NCBI GenBank assembly: GCA_026984795.1
Contig: JALSRK010000076.1
Span: forward strand, 124,001-188,000
DNA: 64,000 nucleotides
Direction of reading: 5' to 3'
Source of the DNA: Solibacteraceae bacterium
GTDB taxonomy: Bacteria > Acidobacteriota > Terriglobia > Bryobacterales > Bryobacteraceae
Part shown: positions 1 to 8,068 of the stretch, piece after piece
Position numbering within the stretch: the stretch's first letter is position 1
Layout of the letters: each line of letters begins with the position of its first letter
Notes under the pieces: generated by a model
What the model saw: the letters and a program-made list of their open reading frames with translations, nothing else
Databases searched by the model: none
What the model was told of the DNA's origin: nothing
Translations under genes and position numbers: made by a program

Positions 1-431
1 CGCTGCTCAACCACCTGAGTGACGTCCGCATTCGAGGTGTCGAGCAGCGGGGTTTCGCCAGTGACGGTGATCTGCTCCGCCAACTGGCCCAATTCCAGCA
101 CGATATTCAGCTCCAGGGTCTGGCCGATCCGCGGCTGCAACCCTTTGCGCACGTAACGCTTGAAACCGTCCGCCTCGACGGCCAGCGTGTACACGCCCGG
201 GTCCACGGCCGGCAGCAGGTACTTGCCGACTTCGTTGGATTGAGTTTCCAGCGTCACCCCGGTCTCGGCGTTCGTAATGCTGATCTTCGCGGCCGGAATC
301 GCAGCCCCACTAGGGTCCGTAATCTGTCCTTGGATGACCGCACGGTATTCCTGAGCCAGCACCGCGCCGCCGAAACTCAGGGATACCGCAAGGCAGACCA
401 GGACCATGGTCAAAGAAAACCGATTTGGCAT
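1..431 (-). CDS. TonB-dependent receptor, Oar-like (N-terminal part only)
   Basis: The gene runs off the left edge, so only the first 143 residues are visible. They begin MPNRFSLTMVLVCLAVSL, a signal peptide that ends near AVLAQ (about residue 26). A carboxypeptidase-regulatory / Cna-B type beta-sandwich follows (residues about 28-115, with QGQITDPSGAAIPAAKI and NEVGKYLLPAVDPGVYTL). The visible part ends at TPLLDTSNADVTQVV, where the plug domain begins in this family. Such receptors sit in the outer membrane and import large substrates, often glycans or peptides, using TonB energy; the substrate cannot be told here. The 38 kb receptor has the same N-terminal layout. A promoter-like pair lies about 32 bases upstream of the ATG. 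The substrate-binding barrel is outside the window. Confidence 0.88.
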   Translation of the reverse strand, partial: MPNRFSLTMVLVCLAVSLSFGGAVLAQEYRAVIQGQITDPSGAAIPAAKISITNAETGVTLETQSNEVGKYLLPAVDPGVYTLAVEADGFKRYVRKGLQPRIGQTLELNIVLELGQLAEQITVTGETPLLDTSNADVTQVVEQ

Positions 432-469
432 AACCATTCGCTCCGTTGAGTGAAATCGCGTCTGCCGGT

Positions 470-498
470 ATCTTAGGGGCCGCCCTCGGGCTAGTCAA
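470..498 (-). promoter_or_regulatory. Sigma-70-like promoter of the TonB receptor
   Basis: Read on the minus strand, TTGACT (493-498) and TAAGAT (470-475) are separated by exactly 17 bases. Transcription would start near 463 and leave a leader of about 32 bases before the ATG at 431. The -35 box matches consensus at 5 of 6 positions and the -10 box at 4 of 6. Inferred from sequence only. Confidence 0.5.
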
Positions 499-528
499 TG
501 AACAGTAGGTCACCCACAGGTTGTTCGC

Positions 529-548
529 CGGTTAACGCACGGTTAACG
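529..548. repeat. Tandem CGGTTAACG sites, 11 bp apart
   Basis: Two identical 9-mers CGGTTAACG lie at 529-537 and 540-548. Their starts are 11 bases apart, about one helical turn, and each contains the palindrome GTTAAC. They lie about 30 bases upstream of the -35 box of the receptor promoter, where an activator could bind. A regulatory role is inferred. Confidence 0.35.
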
Positions 549-1227
549 ACCGCGGGCCTTGTGGCTCACTGTTGTTCAACATCCTTGCGGGCGCCGGCTA
601 TGGGTGCCGGCGGCACAGCGCCTATGGCTCGTTTCGAATGGTGTCGTGAACCGTGTCTCGCCCTCTCCGCCGTCGATGCCCTCGGGCGGCTTGTCGACAA
701 GCCCTGCTTCGGGCGGTCAACGACTTCCTCGACGGTGAACACCGGCAGACCGCGGCCGAGTCCACGAATTTGAGTTCCCATGCGCCCCGGGCGCTTTCGG
801 TGCTACTATCAGCAGCCAGTAACGTCAAAGCCGGTTGAGAGGTTCTATACCCACCATGGAGTGGTGCTTAACGGCGGCCACGCCGGAGCTGAAGATGGGC
901 GCCAGCCAGCAGGATAGGGGCGGCCAGCGCCACGTGGTCTCTCGGGAGCATGAGCTCCCCGGTGCGCCCAGGTGGCTGCGCACGGCAGCGGCGGTGAGTC
1001 TGCGCGGGCAGCGCCCGGAACAATTCTGGCGGCCGATGACCGTTGGCACGGGGCAGACTGGTGTTCGCCGGCGCTCCCCGGAGCGCCAGGCGCCGCAGCC
1101 CCCAGTCGCTGCCCGATCTCCGGCGACGACTTGCACCGTCGCGCGCTTCGTCCGGCCAAATCATGGAGTCTCCAAGTCCCCAGGGGCGGACTACGGCTGT
1201 GGCGGGTGACCTCGGGGACGAAGTACT

Positions 1228-2532
1228 ATGATGTACGGTGACGGTGAGATGCAGGGGGTCCCGACCGCGGAGGAGTGTCGTGCGCAGATCGACCGCTTGC
1301 TGAGGAGCGAAGCGTTACGGCACTCGGCCAGCTTGAAGAAACTGCTCGAATACCTGGCCGACGCCTCGTTGGTGGGGAAGGCGCATGAGCTGAAAGAGTA
1401 CACTGTCGGCATCGAAGCGCTCTCCAAGCCGAGCGAGTATGATCCACGCACGGACTCGTCGGTGCGCGTGCTGGCCGGGAAGCTTCGCCAGAAACTCAAG
1501 ATATATTATGCCGAGGAGGGCGCTCAAGACCGGATCCTGGTAACTTTTCCCAAAGGCCGCTTCGAGCTCGAGTTCGCCCGGCGGCCGGCGGCTCCCAGCA
1601 AAGGGGTCCTGGCGACGCCATCACCAGGCGCAGAAAGGCCATTCTGGAAGGTTGCCGCGCCGTTCGTGTTCGCCGTACTGCTTGTCACGGCCTTGTACGC
1701 CCTTTGGTTCCGGGAGCAACGGAGTGCCGCGACGCCGGCGCCGGCGGCGTATCCTTCCCCGGAGTTCGAAGCTTTCTGGAAGCCCCTCCTCGAAAGCCCT
1801 GAACCGCTGGTGATCGCGCTCGGGAGCCCCATGTTCATTAGTCTTGGTCCTGACTACCTACGCATCCCGTCAATAAACCGCTGGGAGGACTTCGAGGGCA
1901 AACCGAAAAAACGGGAATTGGAGAAGCGCTTCGGAATCGAGCGCTCGTTTCCGCGATATGACTATACGGGCATCGGCGAAGCCCTGGGCGCGTTCCTGCT
2001 CGCTAAACGGTTGACTCCAATGAATGCCGACCTATTACTGGTGCGAAGCATACTTCTAAGTTGGGACCAGATCCGTTCCCAAAATGTAGTCTTCCTGGGT
2101 TCGGCAAAATTCAACCCTCAGATCAAAGACGTGCCGGTTCAACTGGATTTCCTGGATGAAGGGGGCATTACCAATCTGCGTCCGCAGCCCGGGGAGCGGC
2201 GGATTTACGTGAAGGAGGCTGTCCCGGGTAGCGAGCGCCTTCTCATGGAGTACGCCTTGATCACCCGCATCCGGGGCGTCCCCGGATGGCGAGAGATTCT
2301 CGTCCTGGGATCTTCAAGTTCTCCCGCCACGCGTGCCGCAGTCGAGTATGTGCTCGATCCTACTCATTTGAAGCAGTTACACCAAAGGCTCCGTCAGCCG
2401 GACGGGACTTTCCCGGCCTGCTACCAGGTTGTCATTAGGGGTAAGTTTCGGGGGGACGTGCCGATCACACTCCAATACGTCACGCACCACGTGCTGCGGG
2501 GTCCGTCCTCAAAAACTTACAAATCACCCTGA
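1228..2532 (+). CDS. Membrane-anchored DNA-binding-like regulator
   Basis: A 434-residue protein. Residues about 12-118 form a helical, winged-helix-like module (SLKKLLEYLADASLVGKA, then LKEYTVGIEALSK, YDPRTDSSVRVLAGKLRQ and FPKGRFELEF). I recognise this module at the N-terminus of many acidobacterial signalling proteins. One membrane helix follows at about 140-162 (APFVFAVLLVTALYALWF). About 270 residues then lie outside the membrane, starting FEAFWKPLLESPEPLVIALG, a segment common behind this module in Solibacter relatives. By analogy with CadC/ToxR it could sense a periplasmic signal and bind DNA directly; this is inference. Start: ATG at 1228 with GGGGA upstream; ATGs at 1231 and 1249 are alternatives. 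The stretch after about 1800 looks less GC-rich than its surroundings. Confidence 0.7.
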   Translation: MMYGDGEMQGVPTAEECRAQIDRLLRSEALRHSASLKKLLEYLADASLVGKAHELKEYTVGIEALSKPSEYDPRTDSSVRVLAGKLRQKLKIYYAEEGAQDRILVTFPKGRFELEFARRPAAPSKGVLATPSPGAERPFWKVAAPFVFAVLLVTALYALWFREQRSAATPAPAAYPSPEFEAFWKPLLESPEPLVIALGSPMFISLGPDYLRIPSINRWEDFEGKPKKRELEKRFGIERSFPRYDYTGIGEALGAFLLAKRLTPMNADLLLVRSILLSWDQIRSQNVVFLGSAKFNPQIKDVPVQLDFLDEGGITNLRPQPGERRIYVKEAVPGSERLLMEYALITRIRGVPGWREILVLGSSSSPATRAAVEYVLDPTHLKQLHQRLRQPDGTFPACYQVVIRGKFRGDVPITLQYVTHHVLRGPSSKTYKSP

Positions 2533-3244
2533 GCGAGTCGCTCTTGTCCACCATCCCCGGGGTGAGGCGACGCTCAAAACACGGACCCCATGGCCCCTCC
2601 TGAATCTTCTTGCGGAGCAGGTTCCCCCTTTCGGCGCCCCTCATGCTGTCCAGGGTCCGGATTGCTATTTCGGGACGACTGCCGTCCAAAAACACCGTGA
2701 TGGCTGACCTACTCTATGGAAAACAGGGAGCTTCTGCCTGCTTTCGAACACCCTGGAGATCGAAGTTCGAGTTTCATTTTCCCTCCTGCCGTCCGAGAAC
2801 CACTTGTCATCTCATGAGCAGTTGCTCGGGCAACTGGCCTTGCGGCTCGGGCGAGGCCCCGAGCGGAGCCTCGATCTACCGCCATGAGTCCCGGTAGACG
2901 AACAACTGTTGTCTCAGCAGCGCTACCACCCACGACAAGCTCCAGCCGACTCGCGACCTCAACTGCAGGTACTCGACCAGCAGAACTGCGATGAGTGCCG
3001 TCCAAATCTGAATCTTCAGCGCGTTTCTCATCGGTGATGCTTCCTGATGGTTGGGATTCGTTGATAGTTCGAACTCCTCTCCACCTCGCAGAGGCTCACC
3101 CATCTCCGCCCCGGCCGAGGAAGACCGATCGTGGACACGAGTGGTCCGCGTCACGAAGTCCTGAAACGGCTGCCGGGTCAGGCGCGGGTCCTTTGCGAGC
3201 TGCGATTGAGATATAGTGACGAAATATCGTTCTGGAGAGTCCCC
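2533..3244. other. Intergenic region holding an IS remnant
   Basis: No intact gene is present. A transposase fragment occupies about 2807-3034 on the minus strand and is listed separately. The stretch 2533-2806 may be further IS or flanking debris but nothing can be identified. Just before the next gene, GATAT (3210-3214) and ATATC (3224-3228) form a short inverted repeat around a TATAGT -10-like element, a possible weak promoter/operator for the hydrolase at 3245. Confidence 0.5.
2807..3034 (-). pseudogene. IS4-family transposase remnant (C-terminal end)
   Basis: On the minus strand, from about 3031 down, the frame reads NALKIQIWTALIAVLLVEYL, then LQLRSRVGWSLSWVVALLRQ and QLFVYRDSW. This is the characteristic C-terminal end of IS4-family transposases. 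An in-frame TAG at 2876-2878 interrupts it. After the stop the same frame continues with family-like sequence (IEAPLGASPEPQGQLPEQLL) to a TGA at 2807. The catalytic DDE core and N-terminus are absent, and no terminal inverted repeats could be found. It is a dead fragment marking an old insertion next to the GH105 gene. Confidence 0.75.
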
Positions 3245-4480
3245 ATGGGCACGAGGGCGCGAATGAAAGCCAACACCGCGGCCGGTTTGGTGGCGATGGC
3301 GTTCGCTTTCCTCGTCCGTCCGGTTCCGCCGGCGGGCGCCGCGAGCGCGGGAATCTTCAGCGACAAGGCCATCACATCGATCCTGCGGAAGGTGAACAGC
3401 TACCAGTTGGCAAATCTGCGGGAGGGGCCGGCCCGCGACTGGATCCGGGGCACCTACTACACCGGGGTGATGGCGGCGTACGAAGCAACGGGGGACACCG
3501 CCTATCTCCGGCAGGCGCTGGACTGGGGCGAGAAGCACCAATGGCGGGTGGGAACCGATGGACCCGGCGCCAACAAGCTCACCTGCGTCCAGACCTGGGT
3601 CCAGCTCTACTTCCTGAAGAACCGGGAGGAGATGATTCAGCCTGCCATACGGCACTTGCTTTCCGGCGGGCCCAAGACGCCAACCGGCGAACGAGTCTGG
3701 TACCTGGCAAGCGGACGGCGGTACGTCGATTCCCTCTACGTCGCTCCGCCGGCCCTGGCGATGCTCGCCATGGCGACCGGCGACGGGCGCTACCTCAGGT
3801 ATATGGACGAGATGTTCTGGGATGTTCACGCCGAACTCTTCGATGAGGAGGAAGGGCTTTTCTACCGCGACAAGAGGTTCCGGGTACGTCCCGGAGCGCC
3901 TGAGGCTCCACCCCTCGATGCGTCGGAGATCCGCCGCAAGAGAGCCACGTGGGTTTACACGCGGAGCCTCAACGGCGGCAAGGTCCTGTGGTCTCGCGGC
4001 AACGGCTGGGCGTTTGCCGGAATCGCGCGTATTCTAAGTTTCGTTCCGAAAGACCATCCCACGCGGCCGCGATACGTGAAACTGTTCCGGGCCATGGCTG
4101 CCTCGCTGGCCGAGCGGCAGGGCGAAGACGGCTTGTGGCGCGTGAACCTCGATGATCCGCTGGAGTACCCCAACCCGGAAACCAGCGGCAGCGGTTTCTT
4201 CTGCTACGGATTCGCATGGGGCGTCAACAACGGCCTGCTGGATGGCGACAAGTATCTGCCCGTGGTCCGGAAAGCCTGGGAGGGGCTCGTCGACAGCGTC
4301 TCGGAAGAAGGCAAAGTCTGCTGGGGCCAGCTAGTGGCGGGCGGCCCTTACGAAGTGTTCCGGGAAGACTCGCACGAATACGTGACCGGCACGTTCTTGC
4401 TGGCTGGAAGCCAGGTGCTCCAGTTGGTTCGTGCCGGGCGTATGGAAAGAGCAGACGCCGGCTCTACGAGGCCACGCTGA
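3245..4480 (+). CDS. Secreted glycoside hydrolase, GH105 (YteR-like)
   Basis: The 411-residue product is an unsaturated glucuronyl/galacturonyl hydrolase of the GH88/GH105 type, which removes the 4,5-unsaturated uronic acid left by polysaccharide lyases, classically on rhamnogalacturonan. Evidence is the (alpha/alpha)6-barrel sequence throughout: WIRGTYYTGVMAAYEATGD, then YVDSLYVAPPALAML with the likely catalytic Asp near residue 162, then SRGNGWAFAGIARIL, PETSGSGFFCYGFAWG and the C-terminal EYVTGTFLLAG. The length is typical. An N-terminal hydrophobic stretch ending near PAGAA looks like a signal peptide. The ATG at 3245 is preferred to in-frame starts further upstream because GGAGAG lies at proper spacing and the signal peptide begins there. 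IS remnants lie on both sides. The exact substrate is not visible. Confidence 0.88.
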   Translation: MGTRARMKANTAAGLVAMAFAFLVRPVPPAGAASAGIFSDKAITSILRKVNSYQLANLREGPARDWIRGTYYTGVMAAYEATGDTAYLRQALDWGEKHQWRVGTDGPGANKLTCVQTWVQLYFLKNREEMIQPAIRHLLSGGPKTPTGERVWYLASGRRYVDSLYVAPPALAMLAMATGDGRYLRYMDEMFWDVHAELFDEEEGLFYRDKRFRVRPGAPEAPPLDASEIRRKRATWVYTRSLNGGKVLWSRGNGWAFAGIARILSFVPKDHPTRPRYVKLFRAMAASLAERQGEDGLWRVNLDDPLEYPNPETSGSGFFCYGFAWGVNNGLLDGDKYLPVVRKAWEGLVDSVSEEGKVCWGQLVAGGPYEVFREDSHEYVTGTFLLAGSQVLQLVRAGRMERADAGSTRPR

Positions 4481-4621
4481 AACCGGCGCCGGAGCGTCCG
4501 GAACAGGAGATCGCCGCACTGATTCCTCGGGAAGTTCAGGAAGGGCAACCGTCGAGGGAAAGAGGTCAGGGACGGAGCTCTCCCCGGCAGATCCGCTCCC
4601 TGAGATTGAGATAGACGGTAT

Positions 4622-4927
4622 CAGGAACTTCACCGCGAATGGAAGGATCTCCGCTGGGTCAAGCTCATCGCCCCGAAGCTGGAGCTGGCCTTCCTCGTTC
4701 ACCTGGTACCCGACGCTTTGGAGCAAGCCTTGCGCGCCAGGCTCCAGACCGAAGGGCTGGCCGACCACAGCGACCGGGGCGCGCAGTATCTGTCGATCCG
4801 CCACACGGAGCGGCTGGGCGAGGCGTGGCCGGATGCACCTGCCGTGGAGCTGGCGACGCTGCACTGCGTCGATTGGTTCGACAACCGGCGGTTGCTCGAG
4901 CCGTTGGGCGACGCGGCGCCGGATGGG
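4622..4927 (+). pseudogene. IS3-family OrfB transposase remnant
   Basis: In one plus-strand frame, VPDALEQALRARLQTEGL, then ADHSDRGAQYLSIRHTERL and, directly after, ELATLHCVDWFDNRRLLEPL can be read. The first two blocks are the end of the integrase core of IS3-family OrfB (normally HHSD-G-QY-S-YTERL). The last is its extreme C-terminus (VDWFNNRRL). Roughly 40-50 residues that normally lie between them, including the catalytic Glu region, are deleted. No start, OrfA or terminal repeats are present. The homologous sequence stops at the stop codon of the next, convergent gene (4928). The N-terminal part from 4622 to about 4700 is in frame but not recognisable. Confidence 0.75.
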
Positions 4928-7003
4928 TCACTTGCGCCAGCGGATGGCGTAGATCTCCTGGGTGCTGAGGCTCCTCGCCGCCAGTGGAGCGCCCTCTGGG
5001 CTCACACCGATCCAATCGCCCAGGGTGGTGGGCGGCGGCTCCACCGGGGCAAGGTCCGCGACTTCCTCGACGCGGCCGTCCGCGATCCGAACCCGGCGAA
5101 TCACTCTCCGCTGCGTTTCCCGGGACAGAAAGTAGACATATCGGCTGTCCGGCGACCAGCACGGGTAACCCGCCCAGGCGTCCGTGAGCGCCGTCCAGCG
5201 ATTCGACCGCCGGTCCAGTAGAAAGAGCCGGTTGCCATCGACGTGCAGCGCCGCGATGAAGCGGCCGTCCGGCGACCAGCGGGGCGAAAACAGCCCGCGA
5301 GAGCCGGCGAGCGTCGAGACGGTTCCGGTTTCGAGATTCACGAGCTGCAGGGCGACCGACGGCGGCGATTCCTCGAGAATCGGCACGCGCCCAAAGAGCA
5401 GAACCTGCCCGTCGGGAGACCAAGTTGGATCGGCCTGGTGCCGCCGCTCGACCAGAACCCTTTTCGGTTCGCCCCCGCCGGTGGGAATGACGTAAATCGT
5501 CCAGTAGCCGGACCCGGTCTTGCCCATGAATGCGATGCGGTCTCCCGTAGGCGACCATTCGATGCGGCCCACGCGCAGCGGCGGTTTCGTGAGCTGGAGC
5601 GGCGTCCTGGACGGGGGACGCCAAAGGCAGAGGGAGAAGTCCGGCAGCCGGACGTAGGCGACTCGGGAATTTCCGGGGGAGAAAGCGGCCGACTCGGCGA
5701 ACACGCCCGGCAGGAAGGGGACGAACCGACCGCTGCCTTTATCGAACTGCATGATCTCGGCGCGGACATCCGAGCCGATCGCCACGATGGTTCGGCCGTC
5801 CGGAGAGAAGACAGGTCCCCGGAAGGAGATGGGTCCCCAGGTGATTTGCACGGGATTGCCCCACGCCCCCGCGGCCACTCCGCCCGGGGCGATCCAGATC
5901 TGATCCGAGCCCCCGCGTGAAGACTGGAAGACGAAGTGGCTGCCGTCCGGGCTCCAGCTTCCGCAGCAGAGGTTCGCACCGTCTGCCCAGTCGGAGAAGA
6001 CAGGCCGGAGGCCGGCGCCGTCGGGCTTGACTTCCCACAGGGAGGAGGCGAACGTGGCCTGGTCGAGTACGCTGAATCGGAGCACGGAACCGTCCGGAGA
6101 CCAGCGGGGCCACCAGGCGCCGACCATGCCGGCCAGGCGCCGGATCCGCGCGCCGTTGCGATCCACCAGGAATACTTCACGCTCGGTGGTGACCGCCAGG
6201 GTCTCGCCGTCCGGCGACCAACTCCCATCGTAGCCCCTCAACTCGCCAAGACGCCGTGGCCGGCCCCCATGAAGGGGCACGAGCCACAGGGGGCCATACT
6301 CGGTCCACTGCCGGGTGACAGACCGTACCAGGAGTTGGGACAGGTCCGGTGAGATAGCGGTGGGACACGCGTTCGCCACGGCAGACGGAAGCGGCGTGAC
6401 GGCGCCGCCGCCAAGAGGCGCCCGGACCAGCCGGTAACCTCCGCGGTAGGATTCGCCGAAATAGACGCTGCGGCCATCGGTGAGAGCGGGCGCGAGTTTG
6501 CGCGAGTTCTGGTAGGTGAGGCGCACCACCTGGATCTCGGAAGCCCGCTCCGGTGTGCGACTCGACTGGAAAAGGAATGCACCCACGGCCGCAAGGCCAA
6601 GGCTGAGCGCTACAGTGATCAGGAGACCATGCCTCTCAATAGAGGGTCCCCGGGGCGGCGGACCTGTCGGGGGCTCGCTCCACTCCACCGGGGGAAGGAA
6701 GACGTAGCCGCGCCCGTAGACGGTCTTGATAAGACGGGGTCGCCGGGCGTTGTCGCCCAGCAAGGTGCGCAGCTCGGCCACTGTGCGTTCGACCGTATTC
6801 TCCTCGACGTGGACATCGCCCCAGACGGCCGCCAGCAGATCCTGTTTGGAATGTACTTCGCCCGGCCGGCCGGCCAGCACAATGAGCAAGTCGAAAGGCT
6901 TGTCTGGAAGGTGGATCTCACGGCCGCGGCGGGTCAGCCGGCGCCTGGCTGCATCCAGAACGAAACTGTCGAACTTCAGCACTCGCCCGGCGATTGCAGA
7001 CAT
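4928..7003 (-). CDS. Winged-helix regulator fused to WD40-like propeller
   Basis: A 691-residue protein. Residues about 5-103 are an OmpR/PhoB-type winged-helix DNA-binding domain (LPDKPFDLLIVLAGRPGEV, AAVWGDVHVEENTVERTVAE, IKTVYGRGYVF). A proline-rich linker and one membrane helix (about 125-145, LLITVALSLGLAAVGAFLF) follow. The rest is a TolB-like beta-propeller with about nine W/FSPDG-type blades (SWSPDGE, RWSPDGS, TWSPDGQ, CWSPDSR and others). The layout is CadC-like: cytoplasmic DNA binding with a periplasmic sensor or scaffold. Its target is unknown. The ATG at 7003 follows a strong GGGGGGAGGG, though very closely spaced; a TTG at 7027 is the only longer option. It converges on the GH105 gene, separated by the IS3 remnant. 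Confidence 0.82.
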   Translation of the reverse strand: MSAIAGRVLKFDSFVLDAARRRLTRRGREIHLPDKPFDLLIVLAGRPGEVHSKQDLLAAVWGDVHVEENTVERTVAELRTLLGDNARRPRLIKTVYGRGYVFLPPVEWSEPPTGPPPRGPSIERHGLLITVALSLGLAAVGAFLFQSSRTPERASEIQVVRLTYQNSRKLAPALTDGRSVYFGESYRGGYRLVRAPLGGGAVTPLPSAVANACPTAISPDLSQLLVRSVTRQWTEYGPLWLVPLHGGRPRRLGELRGYDGSWSPDGETLAVTTEREVFLVDRNGARIRRLAGMVGAWWPRWSPDGSVLRFSVLDQATFASSLWEVKPDGAGLRPVFSDWADGANLCCGSWSPDGSHFVFQSSRGGSDQIWIAPGGVAAGAWGNPVQITWGPISFRGPVFSPDGRTIVAIGSDVRAEIMQFDKGSGRFVPFLPGVFAESAAFSPGNSRVAYVRLPDFSLCLWRPPSRTPLQLTKPPLRVGRIEWSPTGDRIAFMGKTGSGYWTIYVIPTGGGEPKRVLVERRHQADPTWSPDGQVLLFGRVPILEESPPSVALQLVNLETGTVSTLAGSRGLFSPRWSPDGRFIAALHVDGNRLFLLDRRSNRWTALTDAWAGYPCWSPDSRYVYFLSRETQRRVIRRVRIADGRVEEVADLAPVEPPPTTLGDWIGVSPEGAPLAARSLSTQEIYAIRWRK

Positions 7004-7192
7004 CCCTCCCCCCGCGCGATTCCACAATGTTTCTGGATTCTGTTGTCAAATTGTAAACTGCAGCCGGTGCGACGCCAATGGGAATCCAGCCCGTTGTCCC
7101 GGCTCCGGGGCTGCGGCGGAGGGGCTCAGCAGGTTCCTGGGAACGCGGGCTCCGGTCCGTTTCCCCGCAAAAGATCGCCCGAAACTTTGGTT

Positions 7193-8068
7193 TTACTCCA
7201 GCAGGTTCCGGTTCAGGTTCGAGCCGTGGATGCGGCTGTGGCAGGCGGTGCAGTTCTGGAACTCGGTCCGGGTGACGTCGTGGAAGGCCGGGGTGTCGGC
7301 GTGGCACTCCAAACAGAGGAACATCACCTTGGGACGGATGAGCATCTTGGCGTTGGTGCTGCCGTGGGGCTCGTGGCAGACCTGGCAGCCGGAAGCCCGT
7401 CCCGGTGGATGTTCGAAGACGAACGGGCCCTGCTGGTCCTCGTGACACCTGGTGCAGACCGGTTCGGTGTGCCGGGTCTTGAGCTGGCGGAGTTCGAAGA
7501 CGCCGTGAGGATCATGGCAGTCCGTGCATTCCATATACCGTTCTTCGACGGGATGATGATAGGGAAGCAGGAAACCCGCCCGCTCGTCGGTATGGCAGCG
7601 GTAACAAAGCCGCGGCTGCTGGCCGCCCATCACATCATTGACGGCGCGCATTCTGTGGAAGGCCTCGCTGCCAGCGGCAGCGTGACAATCGGTGCAGCTC
7701 AATCCGCGCCGGATGTGGTCGCTGCGGCGGTGGCTCAGCTCGGGGAACAGGGCGTTGTGACAGTTGAGACACGCATCGACGGTAGCTTTTACGTTTTTGC
7801 CCGGCCTCATCGGGAGAATGGCCCCCTCCACGGTGGGATCTTCCGCGTGGACGGAACCGGGCCCGTGACACACCTCGCAGCCGGCGACCTGCCGCCCATC
7901 GGCAGCCTTGCGGGTGACGTTCTGGTGAACGGAGCCGCGGATCCACTCTTCATAATCGGTGTGGCATTCGAGGCAGGTTTTCGAGCCGACGTAAGAGGCT
8001 TTCTGGGCCGCGGCGGCCGCGGCGGCCGAGAGAGCCAGGGCGGCGAGCAGGATCGTCTTTTGGGTCAT
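7193..8068 (-). CDS. Decaheme c-type cytochrome, DmsE/MtrA-like
   Basis: A 291-residue secreted protein with a signal peptide (MTQKTILLAALALSA, cleaved after the alanine run) and exactly ten CxxCH motifs: CLECH, CEVCH, CLNCH, CTDCH, CYRCH, CTDCH, CTRCH, CQVCH, CLECH and CTACH. Size and heme number match the MtrA/PioA/DmsE family, which sits inside an MtrB-type barrel and carries electrons across the outer membrane. The preceding gene encodes such a barrel, and the two overlap as ATGA (stop 8067-8065, start 8068-8066). The Shine-Dalgarno GGAGGG therefore lies within the end of the barrel gene, and the two are probably translationally coupled. The ATG at 8068 is chosen over longer in-frame starts because the signal peptide begins there. 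Heme count is observed; function is family inference. Confidence 0.9.
   Translation of the reverse strand: MTQKTILLAALALSAAAAAAAQKASYVGSKTCLECHTDYEEWIRGSVHQNVTRKAADGRQVAGCEVCHGPGSVHAEDPTVEGAILPMRPGKNVKATVDACLNCHNALFPELSHRRSDHIRRGLSCTDCHAAAGSEAFHRMRAVNDVMGGQQPRLCYRCHTDERAGFLLPYHHPVEERYMECTDCHDPHGVFELRQLKTRHTEPVCTRCHEDQQGPFVFEHPPGRASGCQVCHEPHGSTNAKMLIRPKVMFLCLECHADTPAFHDVTRTEFQNCTACHSRIHGSNLNRNLLE

Larger units (their letters stand above)
432..1227. other. Intergenic region, no convincing gene
   Basis: Apart from the receptor promoter and the CGGTTAACG repeats at its left end, nothing here can be supported. Several 60-125-codon open frames exist on both strands, for example 835-1209 plus and 845-1159 minus. 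They overlap each other, have arginine- and proline-rich low-complexity translations, lack ribosome-binding sites and resemble no family known to me. The area may hold decayed coding sequence. Confidence 0.5.

Noticed and set aside
835-1209. 124-codon frame in the first intergenic region
   Set aside because: No ribosome site, low-complexity Arg/Pro-rich product, and equally long frames on the other strand; not distinguishable from chance in GC-rich DNA.
7028-7192. Possible terminator after the decaheme cytochrome gene
   Set aside because: GC-rich inverted segments are present but none has a T tract on the minus strand.
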